Assembly: GCF_003386665.1 (NCBI RefSeq)
Contig: NZ_QTUB01000001.1
Location: forward strand, 1,550,001-1,614,000
Reading direction: 5' to 3'
From: Xenorhabdus cabanillasii
Lineage (GTDB): Bacteria; Pseudomonadota; Gammaproteobacteria; Enterobacterales; Enterobacteriaceae
Length of the DNA: 64,000 bases
Shown here: positions 37,807 to 47,856 of the stretch, piece after piece
Layout: every line of letters starts with the position of its first letter
How positions within the stretch are numbered: the first letter of the stretch is position 1
Translations under genes and position numbers: made by a program
Notes under the pieces: model-generated
The model's input: the letters and a program-made list of their open reading frames with translations, nothing else
Database searches by the model: none
Told to the model about the DNA's origin: nothing

Positions 37807-39867
37807 ATGTCTAAAATTACCAAAATTTACGCAAGCCTGGCTAAAAGTGGCCTGTGTGTTCCTTTGATGTCAGCATCAATGTTGACAGTCGCTATTTCTA
37901 CTAACGCACTAGCCAACACCGAAGGGTCAACCAAAAAATCGATGTCAACTGGCGATACACTCGTTGTTATTGCAGGTAACAATGCAGAACAAGAGAGTGG
38001 GAAAGTCAACCGTAACGAAATTAAAGTCAGACAGGCACAAAGTGTCGGTGAGATCTTAAAGAATGTACCGGGCGTTCAAGCGGGTCATCCTAGCGCTTTA
38101 GGGCAGCGTTTTAAAATCCGTGGCATGGATGATCAATTCATAAACGTAACGGTTGATGGTGCACGACAAGAGGGATATCACTTCCATCATGCAGGGAACT
38201 ACGGTATAGACCCTGAAATGCTGAAGCAAGTTGATATCAGTGTTGGTACTAACAGTATTACCTATGATACCGGAGCCCTTGGCGGTGCATTAAAATTTGA
38301 AACTGTTGATGCGGGTGATTTATTGGAGCCGGGCCAATTATTTGGCACAAAAGGCAAATTAAGCTATGTCAGTAATGGTTCTGAGTTCCAGCAATCTTTA
38401 GCAACTTATGGCAGAGTAGGATCAGTTGATTTATTAGGCTATTTTAACCATCGTAATATGAATGATGCTGAATCGGGCAGAGATAGCCGCGGAAGAGACT
38501 CAATTCCTACCGATGGGAAACTGGTTAATTATTTATTAAAAGCAAAATTCAATCTGACTGATGAGCAGTACATTAATGTATCAAAAGAACATTATCAGAA
38601 TGATGCAGATACTAATTTCAGATTGAATTTTGGTTCGGATATCAATAAAGGGAAAAAAGGAAAATACGCTTTAGAGCGTGATGCTTATAATCTCACTTAC
38701 AGATATGTACCCGTCGATAATGATTTCATTGACTTAAAAATTTCTGCCTATCACACAGAACAAAACTTCAATCATATGAGGGAAGTAGGTGGACCTGGAA
38801 AAGGATTTGACAGTATTGTTGAAACCCAGGGTATTAGGGCTCGTAATGTCTCTAATTTTGATACCTGGAAGCTATCCCATGTTTTAACTTATGGGTATGA
38901 ATATTTTGATACCAGAATGGCATATACTGATGTCTCAGAAAATGTACACAAAAAAGCTGTAGAAACAGGAAAGTCATCATCTGTTTATTTGGAAGATGAT
39001 ATTCAAATTGCTGATTTCCATTTCATACCGGGTATCAGATGGGATCATTATAAATACAACACCATTAATAAAAACCATGAGCCTTTTGAGAGAACTTATG
39101 CTCGTTTTTCAAAAGCACTTGGTTTGAAATACGAACTTGGCACGTCAACCACATTATTTGCTAATTACACCGAGCTCTTCAGAGGGCCGTTGGGCAAAGA
39201 AATCGGTTTGGGGCCAAGTAATCACAATGCTAACTTGAAAGCGACAACAGGGTACAACTTAGAAACTGGCGTAGCGGGAACGTATCCTGGTGTTTTTGCT
39301 GAAAATGATTCATTCACTGTAATCGGTAAAGTATTCCAGACCAATTTTAAAGACCTGTCTACGACTTTAGCTAAGAGAACACTGCACAACATCCCGAAAT
39401 CCAGATTGGAAGGGTTCGAATTAGCGACCAAATATAAACTGGATAACTGGTCCTTAAGAGCGACTTACGCCAAAGCGAATAATAAAATTATGCAAGGTAA
39501 TGAGTTGTTTGACAGGAGAGTGGAGTTTACTCCAACCATTGGTGATTCTTTCACCATTGGAGGGAGCTACTTGTTTGATAAAACTGATATTGAACTCGGA
39601 TGGAATTCCCGATTTGTCCGTTCAGCAGACGCGAAAGGAACAGATAGTGGTAAGATTGTAAATGTACATAAATCAGGCTATGGCGTCAGTGATGTGTATA
39701 TTTCCTGGGCACCGAAAACTGGCTCATTTAAAAATACAGAGATCCAGCTCGGTATCGATAACGTCTTCGATAAACGTTATAACGAACAGTCTTACTATCT
39801 GAATACTTATAAAGGACAAGAAGAGAAAGGCCGCACATATAAAGCGACAATTTCTTACAAGTTCTAA
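37807..39867 (+). CDS. TonB-dependent outer-membrane receptor, probably heme or siderophore type
   Basis: 686 residues. A signal peptide ends near ALA/NTEG (residue 37). A TonB box (DTLVVIAG) follows at about 50, then the plug domain (EILKNVPGVQAGH, FKIRGMDDQFINVTVDGARQ, DTGALGGALKF) and a beta-barrel ending in the aromatic residue F (ATISYKF), as required for BAM insertion. A LFRGP...NANLK segment near residue 460 resembles the FRAP-NPNL signature of heme receptors, so heme or hemoproteins are a reasonable substrate guess. A Fur box lies upstream. No companion ABC or heme-handling genes flank it; it stands alone before the frd operon. Confidence 0.87.
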   Translation: MSKITKIYASLAKSGLCVPLMSASMLTVAISTNALANTEGSTKKSMSTGDTLVVIAGNNAEQESGKVNRNEIKVRQAQSVGEILKNVPGVQAGHPSALGQRFKIRGMDDQFINVTVDGARQEGYHFHHAGNYGIDPEMLKQVDISVGTNSITYDTGALGGALKFETVDAGDLLEPGQLFGTKGKLSYVSNGSEFQQSLATYGRVGSVDLLGYFNHRNMNDAESGRDSRGRDSIPTDGKLVNYLLKAKFNLTDEQYINVSKEHYQNDADTNFRLNFGSDINKGKKGKYALERDAYNLTYRYVPVDNDFIDLKISAYHTEQNFNHMREVGGPGKGFDSIVETQGIRARNVSNFDTWKLSHVLTYGYEYFDTRMAYTDVSENVHKKAVETGKSSSVYLEDDIQIADFHFIPGIRWDHYKYNTINKNHEPFERTYARFSKALGLKYELGTSTTLFANYTELFRGPLGKEIGLGPSNHNANLKATTGYNLETGVAGTYPGVFAENDSFTVIGKVFQTNFKDLSTTLAKRTLHNIPKSRLEGFELATKYKLDNWSLRATYAKANNKIMQGNELFDRRVEFTPTIGDSFTIGGSYLFDKTDIELGWNSRFVRSADAKGTDSGKIVNVHKSGYGVSDVYISWAPKTGSFKNTEIQLGIDNVFDKRYNEQSYYLNTYKGQEEKGRTYKATISYKF

Positions 39868-39909
39868 TCCTTATACGTTCTAAGGAATGAGCCTTAATTT
39901 ATAGTAAAG

Positions 39910-39936
39910 AAGTCTGCGGATTAACCGCAGACTTTT
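39910..39936. terminator. Bidirectional terminator between the TonB receptor and frdD
   Basis: 10-bp perfect stem AAGTCTGCGG / CCGCAGACTT with loop ATTAA, followed by TTTTCT on the plus strand and TTCTTT on the minus strand. It serves both convergent units. Confidence 0.87.
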
Positions 39937-40004
39937 CTCCTTAAGCACCTTCCAGCTATATATCTTTTAACTGCAATATAATTCCAACGACGATAACTTT
40001 CCAA

Positions 40005-40358
40005 CTACAGCGTAAAAACCCCAATCAAGGCAACCACAGTCAGAATCGCGGCGGCACCATAAAACACCCATTGACTGACGGGAATGTGAATTTTCAGATC
40101 GTGTATACCGTGATGAATACGGTGCAAACCACACCACAGTGGCAGGCTGATCATCAGCAGTAAGAAAATGCGGCCAATAAAACTCTGGCAAAATGTCAGA
40201 ATACGTTCATAAGAAAGTGCTTCCGGTGCCAGTTCCAGTGGCAGCAAAATACCCAGTAGCAGGATAATTGCAGGCCCAACAATGGCACTCCACATACCAC
40301 CTGCACCAAACAGGCCCCAGAAAATCGGTTCATTGGAACGTTTTGGTACTTGATTCAT
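40005..40358 (-). CDS. frdD: Fumarate reductase membrane anchor subunit D
   Basis: 117 residues from the ATG at 40356-40358, spaced 5 bases after GGAGGA; the TTG just upstream is too close to that site. Three membrane segments. The quinone-site region [18 protein letters not shown] is conserved. It anchors FrdAB in the inner membrane and, with FrdC, oxidises menaquinol. Confidence 0.95.
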   Translation of the reverse strand: MNQVPKRSNEPIFWGLFGAGGMWSAIVGPAIILLLGILLPLELAPEALSYERILTFCQSFIGRIFLLLMISLPLWCGLHRIHHGIHDLKIHIPVSQWVFYGAAAILTVVALIGVFTL

Positions 40359-40388
40359 CAAATCCTCCTTGGGGGGTTAGGCTTGGGG

Positions 40389-40781
40389 TTAGAATAGTGC
40401 TACACCGAGAATCACGGCACTGGCAATGATAGTGGTTGCCCACAGTAGTTTGACAATCGGTCCCGGTGGCATTTTTTCATTTTTGACAATGATATTGAGC
40501 GCTTTGGGAGCCAGCTCAAACCACGTTTTGGTGTGCAATAGTGCAGCCAGCAGGGTGATAACATTAATCAGCAATACCAGCGGATTTTGCAGGAAAGAGA
40601 CAAACCCTGCCCAATTTTCGGGGCCGCCTTTCAAAGCGAACAGGCCATAAAGCACTAAGATACTGAACCAAACGGCAGGAATAGCTGTCCCTTCACGCAG
40701 CATATAGAATCGATAGAATCCCAGTTTATGCCACCAATTAGGCTCCATGCCACGTACATAAGGTTTACGTTTTGTTGCCAT
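40389..40781 (-). CDS. frdC: Fumarate reductase membrane anchor subunit C
   Basis: 130 residues with three membrane helices; family opening [30 protein letters not shown] is conserved. It forms the quinol-binding anchor with FrdD. It lies 17 bp after frdB and about 30 bp before frdD. Confidence 0.95.
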   Translation of the reverse strand: MATKRKPYVRGMEPNWWHKLGFYRFYMLREGTAIPAVWFSILVLYGLFALKGGPENWAGFVSFLQNPLVLLINVITLLAALLHTKTWFELAPKALNIIVKNEKMPPGPIVKLLWATTIIASAVILGVALF

Positions 40782-40798
40782 TATTCTTTCCTCCCTTA

Positions 40799-41530
40799 TT
40801 ATGGTTTCAGCATAGAGATAATGAAATCTTTGGCACTTTCTGCTTTGCTTTGTTGAATTGCACCCGCTGGATCAACATGCTTCGGGCAAACTTCAGAGCA
40901 ATAACCGACGAACGTACAAGACCAGACGCCATTATCGCTGTTGATCTGTGGCATACGCTCTTTTTGGCCGTGATCCCGATTATCAAGATTATAGCGGTGC
41001 GCCAGTGTGACTGCGGCAGGGCCGATAAATTCAGGATTCAGGCCAAACTGCGGGCAAGCTGCGTAGCACAGGCCACAGTTGATACAGCCGGAGAATTGAT
41101 GATACTTTGCCATCTGTGCCGGAGTTTGCACATTCGGGCCATCAGAGGGTTTGCGCTCATTACCGATAATATAAGGTTTGATAGCTTCCAGACTCTCAAT
41201 AAAGTACGTCATATCCACAACTAAATCCCGTTCAATCGGGAAATTCCCTAATGCTTCAACCTTCAGACCTTGCGGATAATCACGCAGGAAAGTCTTACAG
41301 GCCAATTTTGGTACGCGGTTCACCATCATGCCGCAGGAACCACAGATTGCCATACGGCAAGACCAGCGGTAAGACAGATCAGGGGCCAGATTATCCTTAA
41401 TATAGCCTAAGGCATCCAACAGAGAAGTCTGCTCATCGTAGGGCACTTCGTAAGTTGCGAAATATGGTTCATTATCGATTTCTGGGTTATAGCGCATGAC
41501 TTCCATTTTCAGTTTTTTCATCTCAGTCAT
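40799..41530 (-). CDS. frdB: Fumarate reductase iron-sulfur subunit B
   Basis: 243 residues from the ATG at 41528-41530 ([17 protein letters not shown]), overlapping the frdA end by 8 bases as in E. coli. The plant-type [2Fe-2S] cysteines are in [10 protein letters not shown], and the bacterial ferredoxin motifs [12 protein letters not shown] and [10 protein letters not shown] hold the [4Fe-4S] and [3Fe-4S] clusters. It passes electrons from quinol to FrdA. Confidence 0.96.
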   Translation of the reverse strand: MTEMKKLKMEVMRYNPEIDNEPYFATYEVPYDEQTSLLDALGYIKDNLAPDLSYRWSCRMAICGSCGMMVNRVPKLACKTFLRDYPQGLKVEALGNFPIERDLVVDMTYFIESLEAIKPYIIGNERKPSDGPNVQTPAQMAKYHQFSGCINCGLCYAACPQFGLNPEFIGPAAVTLAHRYNLDNRDHGQKERMPQINSDNGVWSCTFVGYCSEVCPKHVDPAGAIQQSKAESAKDFIISMLKP

Positions 41531-43319
41531 TCGCTTGCTCCTCCTGTTTTTTCTCTTGTGCGGCAGCTTCACCGCCATAGACCCGTTTTGCTGGTTGGGA
41601 TTTAGTGATCTTCACATCACTGTATTCCAAATGTGGGGCACCTTCCGGGTTATAGAAAGCCAGTGTATGTTTCAGGAAGTTCTCATCATCACGTTCTGTG
41701 CAGCCTGTATCAAGGCGCTGGTGAGCGCCGCGGGACTCTTTACGGTTCATGGCCGAGTGAGCCATACATTCAGCGACATCCAGACCAAATCCCAGTTCAA
41801 TGGTATAGAGCAGATCAGTATTGAATACACTGGAGCGGTCACTGATTTGGATGTGTTTAACACGCTCTTTCAGTTCAGCAATCTTATCAATCGTCTTCTG
41901 CATTAACTCAGGAGTACGATAGATACCGCAACCTTCTTCCATTGAGGTTCCTAACTCATCGCGGATCTTCGCGCAGTTTTCATTACCTTGCTGATTCAGC
42001 AGTTTATTGAGTTTAGCTTCGATATCGCGGGTTTGCGCATCCAGTGCATTTTCATTGGCGCATGTAGCTTCCTGAGCACGTTTAACAGCCTCTTCACCCG
42101 CCAGACGACCGAAGACCACCAGTTCTGCCAGTGAGTTAGATCCGAGGCGGTTGGCACCATGCAACCCGACAGAAGAACACTCCCCAATGGCAAACAGCCC
42201 TTTGACACGGGTTTCACATTGTTGATTGGTTTCGATTCCGCCCATCGTGTAATGCGCTGTCGGGCGAACGGGGATCGGTTCTTTGACTGGATCAACACCT
42301 ACATACGCTTTGGCTAATTCACAGATAAATGGCAAACGTTCGAGTAATTTTTTCTCTCCCAGATGACGCAGATCCAGATGCACAACATCACCACGTGGTG
42401 TTGCAATGGTTCGGCCTGCTCGCCATTCATGCCAGAATGCCTGAGAAACTTTGTCGCGTGGCCCCAGTTCCATATATTTATTTTCGGGATGGCCGAGTGG
42501 AGTTTCTGGCCCCAAACCGTAATCCTGTAGATAGCGGTAGCCATCTTTGTTAACCAGGATCCCTCCCTCACCCCGGCAGCCTTCGGTCATTAGGATCCCT
42601 GATCCCGGTAAACCGGTTGGGTGATACTGTACAAATTCCATATCACGCAATGGAATACCGTGGCGGAACGCCATACCCATGCCATCGCCTGTCACAATGC
42701 CACCATTGGTGTTGTAGCGATATACTCGTCCGGCACCACCAGTAGCCATAATGACCGCATTTGCGCGAATTTGAACTTTGCTTCCTTCCATCATATTCAA
42801 GGCGACTAAACCACGCGCTTGACCTTCATCAACCAAAATATCGAGGACAAAATGCTCATCAAAACGCTGGATTTGAGGATATTTGAGCGAGGTTTGAAAT
42901 AGTGTATGCAGCATGTGAAAGCCGGTTTTATCGGCAGCAAACCATGTGCGTTCAATTTTCATACCGCCAAAACGACGAACATTGATAGAACCATCTTCTT
43001 TACGGCTCCATGGGCAGCCCCATTGCTCCAACTGGATCATTTCCGTTGGACAATGTTTGACAAAATACTCAACCACATCCTGTTCACATAGCCAATCGCC
43101 ACCAGACACTGTGTCATTGAAATGAAAATCATAGGAGTCATGAGATTGAGTGACAGCGGCTGATCCACCTTCCGCGGCGACGGTGTGGCTGCGCATAGGA
43201 TACACTTTGGAAATCAGGGCAATTTTAAGTTGGGGATTAGTTTCAGCCGCAGCGATAGCTGCTCGTAGACCTGCGCCACCGGCTCCGATAATGACTAGAT
43301 CAGCATTGAAGGTTTGCAC
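41523..43319 (-). CDS. frdA: Fumarate reductase flavoprotein subunit A
   Basis: 598 residues starting at a GTG (43317-43319), as in E. coli. FAD-binding [12 protein letters not shown] at the N terminus, the covalent FAD histidine in [11 protein letters not shown] (about H44), and active-site blocks [20 protein letters not shown] and [21 protein letters not shown]. It reduces fumarate to succinate in anaerobic respiration. First gene of frdABCD, reading away from the epmA side. Confidence 0.97.
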   Translation of the reverse strand: MQTFNADLVIIGAGGAGLRAAIAAAETNPQLKIALISKVYPMRSHTVAAEGGSAAVTQSHDSYDFHFNDTVSGGDWLCEQDVVEYFVKHCPTEMIQLEQWGCPWSRKEDGSINVRRFGGMKIERTWFAADKTGFHMLHTLFQTSLKYPQIQRFDEHFVLDILVDEGQARGLVALNMMEGSKVQIRANAVIMATGGAGRVYRYNTNGGIVTGDGMGMAFRHGIPLRDMEFVQYHPTGLPGSGILMTEGCRGEGGILVNKDGYRYLQDYGLGPETPLGHPENKYMELGPRDKVSQAFWHEWRAGRTIATPRGDVVHLDLRHLGEKKLLERLPFICELAKAYVGVDPVKEPIPVRPTAHYTMGGIETNQQCETRVKGLFAIGECSSVGLHGANRLGSNSLAELVVFGRLAGEEAVKRAQEATCANENALDAQTRDIEAKLNKLLNQQGNENCAKIRDELGTSMEEGCGIYRTPELMQKTIDKIAELKERVKHIQISDRSSVFNTDLLYTIELGFGLDVAECMAHSAMNRKESRGAHQRLDTGCTERDDENFLKHTLAFYNPEGAPHLEYSDVKITKSQPAKRVYGGEAAAQEKKQEEQAND

Positions 43320-44295
43320 AGCGCTTCTCCATTTTGTTTAAGTGAGGGTTCAAACTAAATAAATCAAAAATCAGTTAAAGGAACCGTTATGTTATTACTC
43401 ATCTTTTTCTCTATTTTTGCTATGCTGAAGTAATATTTATCTTTATTTATCAATGTATTATTCGTAATGATGTTATGAATGATTTTCTATACTTTAACGA
43501 GAGAAGTTCACTATCTGTTATTTTTTGTATGGTTTAATTATAGCGAATAGTGTCGGGGGGAAATTTGATATGAATGCGTATTTTGTGTGATTTTCCTTGC
43601 AAAACGTGAGCTGAGACAGGTTTTTTACTTATTGACATGATGTATGCGATGATGAAAAATAATTTATCAAATTTTTTGATAAAAGTAAGATATAAACAAC
43701 ACATTGCTGTAATTAATGACGATTTTATTTTTAAAAAAATTATCAGGCAGAATATTAACTGAGAAAAAAATACTTATCAAATAAGACATTTAATAATAAT
43801 GTATGTCCGAATTATATTTTTAGGGTAAGTTTTATATATGAGTTTTTTAAATGGAAATATGGAATTAAATATAAATATTGTTTTATTTTGATAATGTGAA
43901 TTGCGTGATTTTTTCATTAATCAGTGATGTCAAATATTTTCTTTGACATATCAAGAATCATCATCTAACTTTTATATATAACTTTTGATTAGGATTTGTC
44001 TTCTTTGGGGCACATTTAATAAGTTATCAATTTTATGCTTATCCGAAGTTTAGATTGGTAAAAAGGGAATGTAATATACTCTATTGAATAGGAGTGAAAA
44101 AATTTTTGTATAATCATAAGTTAATATTTTTATCTCTATTCTATATAGGGATTTAGCATCAATTTAAAATAGGGATTTTTTTTCACTTAATTGATGATTA
44201 TATTCTGATGATATTGTGATTTTCAATTCAGAGTTAGATCTCTACTGAATTTTTTTGTATTTTTTATGTAAATAATTATCTAAAGGAATAATCAT
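43320..44295. other. Long AT-rich non-coding region between frdA and the Cip-like pair
   Basis: Nearly 1 kb without a credible gene, much more A+T-rich than the flanks. It contains the divergent frd promoter. A TATAAT at 44109-44114 with TTGAAT 19 bp upstream is a weak promoter candidate for the small genes, leaving a leader of about 180 nt. An inverted repeat (TTATCAAA / TTTGATAA) lies near 43664-43683. No perfect FNR box was found. Confidence 0.55.
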
Positions 44296-44613
44296 ATGAA
44301 TATCAAAGATAAATCAGCATCAGTCAATACATTAACAGATGGTGAGGTATTTTACGACGTAAAAATTCTTAGGTTGCAGATTTTCGGTCTGGAAGACAGA
44401 AGCAGTGGTGTTAGGATCACAGTCCATCATGAGCAGTATGGTGTTCTTTTTTATGCACTTGCAGCTCCTAATCAGGAGATAGGCGGAATTGCAATATATA
44501 TGGGGTTATTGGAGGCTTTACTCAAAAGAGCTGTAGTAAGAATAAAAGCTACCGGATATCATGGTGAACCAGAAGTTGGTTTAATTTCAGGTGTTACATT
44601 TGGTACAGTGTAA
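44296..44613 (+). CDS. Small Cip-like protein 1 (possible crystalline inclusion protein)
   Basis: 105 residues, no signal peptide, no cysteine, rich in aliphatic residues. The start follows AAAGGAATAATC. The segment GGIAIYMGLLEALLKRAVVRIKATGYHG, given here as pattern GxAIYxxLLEALxxxxxVxI, resembles from memory the Photorhabdus inclusion proteins CipA/CipB (about 100 residues each, abundant intracellular crystals). It is paralogous to the next gene: both have a short polar N terminus, a DVKI/NVKI strand, an IY-x-LL helix and a closing ISGV strand. The match is by eye and modest. Together they interrupt the frdA-epmA neighbourhood. Confidence 0.6.
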   Translation: MNIKDKSASVNTLTDGEVFYDVKILRLQIFGLEDRSSGVRITVHHEQYGVLFYALAAPNQEIGGIAIYMGLLEALLKRAVVRIKATGYHGEPEVGLISGVTFGTV

Positions 44614-44683
44614 AAAACAATCTTGACTAATTCACTTTTAAGAAATTTATTAATAATTGAAAATTAGTTAAAGGAGTAATAAC

Positions 44684-45031
44684 ATGAGCAGCAATGATAA
44701 ATCAGTATCAAATAAGATACGAGAAGATGATGATACAACTATTCACAATGTAAAAATTGTTGGAGTAGAGGCTGATGTTTTATTTAGTAATATTGAAATA
44801 AAGTTTGTTGATTCACAAGGGTTTCATTTTGATAAATTTTATTTATCATATCCTGAACACCGTATAAGTGGAGAAGGAATATATATTACATTACTGTTAG
44901 CTTTAAACAATTCATTTCTTGTATCATTAAAACTCACCAAAGCGACTTATCCAGCAGAATTTCGTTACATATCTGGTGTTAAGGTTGAAATTCCGGGTGT
45001 AATACCTGATCCTCATGCTCCTTGGAATTAA
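44684..45031 (+). CDS. Small Cip-like protein 2 (tandem paralogue)
   Basis: 115 residues, 70 bp after its paralogue, with a good AAAGGAG site. Shared pattern: NVKIVGVEA strand, a central beta region, EGIYITLLLALNN helix, a VSLKLT strand and a closing YISGVKVEIPG. The last residues PGVIPDPHAPWN form a Pro-rich tail missing in the first copy. Predicted cytoplasmic, function unknown. Its length and motif suit the Cip-type inclusion family, in which two dissimilar proteins are found in each bacterium. Confidence 0.58.
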   Translation: MSSNDKSVSNKIREDDDTTIHNVKIVGVEADVLFSNIEIKFVDSQGFHFDKFYLSYPEHRISGEGIYITLLLALNNSFLVSLKLTKATYPAEFRYISGVKVEIPGVIPDPHAPWN

Positions 45032-45294
45032 GATGAAAAACGTTTTTCTACTTTCTACTTTCTTTGACTCCAATAGAATCTTCTGGCATTTGGACATGGA
45101 TGTTCATATTATTCAATGAAATTACAATGAAAGTTTAAAATTTATATTTTATTATCTTCCATGCAGAGGTTAGAGAAATTCTGGCCATTTGTATTGCCGA
45201 GAATAATTACTCACCAATTTCATGTTGAAAATTTGTCTGGCGAGCGGGATGCGGGTAAACTGCGCGTTTTGTTTTATCTTGGAGTCATTGGAAC

Positions 45295-46272
45295 ATGAAC
45301 AAAGTTGCGGATTGGCAGCCAACTGCCCCTATTGCCAACCTGTTGAAAAGGTCAGAGATTCTGGCAGAAATACGGTGCTTTTTCGCAGATCGCGGGGTGT
45401 TGGAGGTTGAAACACCTGCCATGAGTCAAGCGACCGTCACTGACGTCCACCTTGTTCCTTTCCAGACACGATTTGTTGGGCCTGGTGCGGCGGATGGTTT
45501 GCCCCTGTACCTGATGACCAGCCCTGAATATCACATGAAACGTCTGTTGGCAGCAGGCAGCGGTTCTATTTATCAGATGGGAAAAAGTTTCCGTAATGAA
45601 GAAGCGGGGCGTCACCATAATCCTGAATTCACCATGCTGGAGTGGTATCGTCCGCATTACGATATGTATCGTTTGATGAATGAAGTGGATGATCTATTGC
45701 AGCAAATTCTGGATTGTGAAAGTGCTGAATCTCTTTCTTATCAGCAGGCATTTATCCGTTATTTGGGTGTTGATCCTCTGACTGCAAGCAAGGAAAAACT
45801 GCGTGAAATCGCGGCAAAACTTGATCTCAGCAATATCGCTGATCGTGAAGAAGATCGGGATACCTTGTTGCAATTGCTTTTTACCATGGGAGTTGAAACG
45901 CACATTGGGATTGAGAAGCCGACGTTTATCTACCATTTCCCTGCATCCCAGGCGGCACTGGCAGAAATCAGTAAAGAAGATCACCGTGTTGCCCAGCGCT
46001 TTGAAGTTTATTTCAAGGGCATGGAATTAGCGAACGGTTTCCGTGAACTGACAGACAGCAAAGAGCAGCGCCTGCGTTTCGAGCAGGATAACCGGAAACG
46101 TGAAGTAATGGGGTTACCTGTACAGCCGATTGATGAGTACCTGCTTGAAGCGTTGGCTCATGGTATGCCGGAATGTGCCGGAGTTGCATTGGGAGTTGAT
46201 CGCCTGATTATGTTGGCACTAGGTGCAGAGAGGATCAGCGAAGTGATCGCATTTCCAGTGGGAATCTCTTAA
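45295..46272 (+). CDS. epmA: EF-P lysine lysyltransferase EpmA (PoxA/GenX)
   Basis: 325 residues. A class II lysyl-tRNA synthetase core lacking the anticodon-binding domain, with motif 2 [27 protein letters not shown] and motif 3 [16 protein letters not shown]. It attaches (R)-beta-lysine to a lysine of elongation factor P. The frdA-epmA neighbourhood is conserved in enterobacteria, here separated by the Cip-like insertion. Confidence 0.97.
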   Translation: MNKVADWQPTAPIANLLKRSEILAEIRCFFADRGVLEVETPAMSQATVTDVHLVPFQTRFVGPGAADGLPLYLMTSPEYHMKRLLAAGSGSIYQMGKSFRNEEAGRHHNPEFTMLEWYRPHYDMYRLMNEVDDLLQQILDCESAESLSYQQAFIRYLGVDPLTASKEKLREIAAKLDLSNIADREEDRDTLLQLLFTMGVETHIGIEKPTFIYHFPASQAALAEISKEDHRVAQRFEVYFKGMELANGFRELTDSKEQRLRFEQDNRKREVMGLPVQPIDEYLLEALAHGMPECAGVALGVDRLIMLALGAERISEVIAFPVGIS

Positions 46273-46291
46273 CCTGAACTTCATTGAGTAT

Positions 46292-46321
46292 AAAGGGGAC
46301 ATTAAAGTTGCCCCCTTTTTT
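46292..46321. terminator. Terminator between epmA and glpQ
   Basis: AAAGGGG (46292-46298) pairs with CCCCTTT (46312-46318), and the T run continues to 46321. On the minus strand an A/T-rich end suits the convergent glpQ as well. Confidence 0.75.
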
Positions 46322-46335
46322 CATGGTGATATTGA

Positions 46336-47415
46336 TTACTGATGTTCGTGATGTTTTTCCAGGAATTTCACGGCTAAATCAGGGAAGTCGGTGAATGCAC
46401 CATCAACATTCGCTTTGTCAAAAACGATATCAAACAATTGATTTCCGCTGGTGGCATATTTTGGCAGTTGGTCAATACGGATAGTGTATGGATGTACCAC
46501 CAGATGGCTGGCGTGAGCTTCTTTCACCATACCAGTCAATTTAATGTTGTCTGGTGTAGAATCACTGGCGATCAGCATATGGTAATCAGGGCCAATACCG
46601 TCAGCATATTTTGCCACTTCTTTCATTGCGCCCGGTTTAAACATCCAGTCATAACTGTAGTTCTGCCACGTGCCATCTGTTTTTTGCTCGTAGGTTTCAT
46701 TCCAGTCAGTGTAAGCAATCAGCTGAACAAGTTTCAGATCCATCCCCAATTTTGGTTCCAGCTCATTTTTGATGCGTTTCAGCTCATTGGCATCAAAACA
46801 TTGCAAATAGACTTTATCGCTCTTTTTGGTATAGCCATATTGTTTTAGGACTTCCAATACCTTAGTTGTGATGTCTTTTCCTGCCTGACGATGGAACCAT
46901 GGAGCTTTGATCTCAGGATAAATACCGATATCCTTTCCGGTAGATTTGTTCAGACCTTGAATAAATTCCAGTTCTTCCTGAAAAGTGTGAATACGAAAAT
47001 CCGATTTTCCCATTGGAAAACGGCCAGGATAGCTTTGTACTTTTTTGCCATCCTTAATATCAAAACCTTCAGTAAATTTCAGTGACTTAATTTCTGGCAA
47101 AGTAAAGTCGATGGCATAATAGCGTCCGTCAGTACGAGCGCGGTTTGGGAAACGTTCTGCGACATCCGTTACGCGATCAAGATAATGGTCGTGCAGTACA
47201 ATAAGTTGATCATCTTTAGTCATAACCAAATCTTGCTCAAGGTAATCCGCTCCTTGCGCATAGGCCATTGCTTTGGCGGGTAATGTGTGTTCAGGCAAAT
47301 AACCGCTGGCACCACGGTGGGCGATAACAATTTTATCTGTTGCAGCATATGCAATACCTGACATTGATGATGCTAATAAAATACCTGCCATAATTGCCTT
47401 AATAGGGGTTTGCAT
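46336..47415 (-). CDS. glpQ: Periplasmic glycerophosphodiester phosphodiesterase GlpQ
   Basis: 359 residues with signal peptide cleaving near AYA/ATDK (residue 25). The GDPD motif HRGASGYLPEHTLPAK includes the catalytic His and the metal site; EQDLVMTKDDQLIVLHD follows. It hydrolyses glycerophosphodiesters to glycerol-3-phosphate, which GlpT imports. In E. coli glpQ is directly downstream of glpT; here 440 bp separate them, so an independent promoter is possible. Confidence 0.96.
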   Translation of the reverse strand: MQTPIKAIMAGILLASSMSGIAYAATDKIVIAHRGASGYLPEHTLPAKAMAYAQGADYLEQDLVMTKDDQLIVLHDHYLDRVTDVAERFPNRARTDGRYYAIDFTLPEIKSLKFTEGFDIKDGKKVQSYPGRFPMGKSDFRIHTFQEELEFIQGLNKSTGKDIGIYPEIKAPWFHRQAGKDITTKVLEVLKQYGYTKKSDKVYLQCFDANELKRIKNELEPKLGMDLKLVQLIAYTDWNETYEQKTDGTWQNYSYDWMFKPGAMKEVAKYADGIGPDYHMLIASDSTPDNIKLTGMVKEAHASHLVVHPYTIRIDQLPKYATSGNQLFDIVFDKANVDGAFTDFPDLAVKFLEKHHEHQ

Positions 47416-47856
47416 TGGAGTTCTCCATTTATTCTAATAGAAAATCTTGAATAAAAAATGATGTTACTTACCACTGTACTGATTTTTCGTCAAAGGCCAG
47501 AAAAATAAGGGGAATTCATGCCAATTCTTTATATAAAATAAAGAAATAACACATTCCTAAATATTGATTTTATCAGTGGTATGTCACAATTTTATGACAC
47601 AAAAATTTTTTCTCCAGGTTCTGTTTATACCTAACCCTGTTTTATCTGTTATTAAAGGAACAGAAACATAAGATGGAATTGTGTTTTGTATTCAAATAAT
47701 AATTTTAAATGATGTAAACAGACATTGTTTAGATTGAAAGTTTTTAGGGTGTTTATCTCAGAAAATGAAAGACTCAGTATAGCTAATGAAATCGCAGTAC
47801 AGTTTTATTGTACTGCGAATGATATGGTTATTAATCAACGTCTTTCAGTTATGTTA
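47416..47856. other. Unusually long glpT-glpQ spacer
   Basis: 441 bp of AT-rich sequence with no gene. It holds a 9-bp inverted repeat, CGCAGTACA (47793-47801) / TGTACTGCG (47809-47817), just after glpT, which may end part of the glpT transcripts. Putative glpQ promoter elements lie upstream of 47415 but could not be assigned confidently. Confidence 0.5.

Noticed and set aside
43900..43970. FNR box for frdABCD (TTGACATATCAA)
   Set aside because: Spacing is shorter than the TTGAT-N4-ATCAA consensus and it is about 600 bp from the frdA start.
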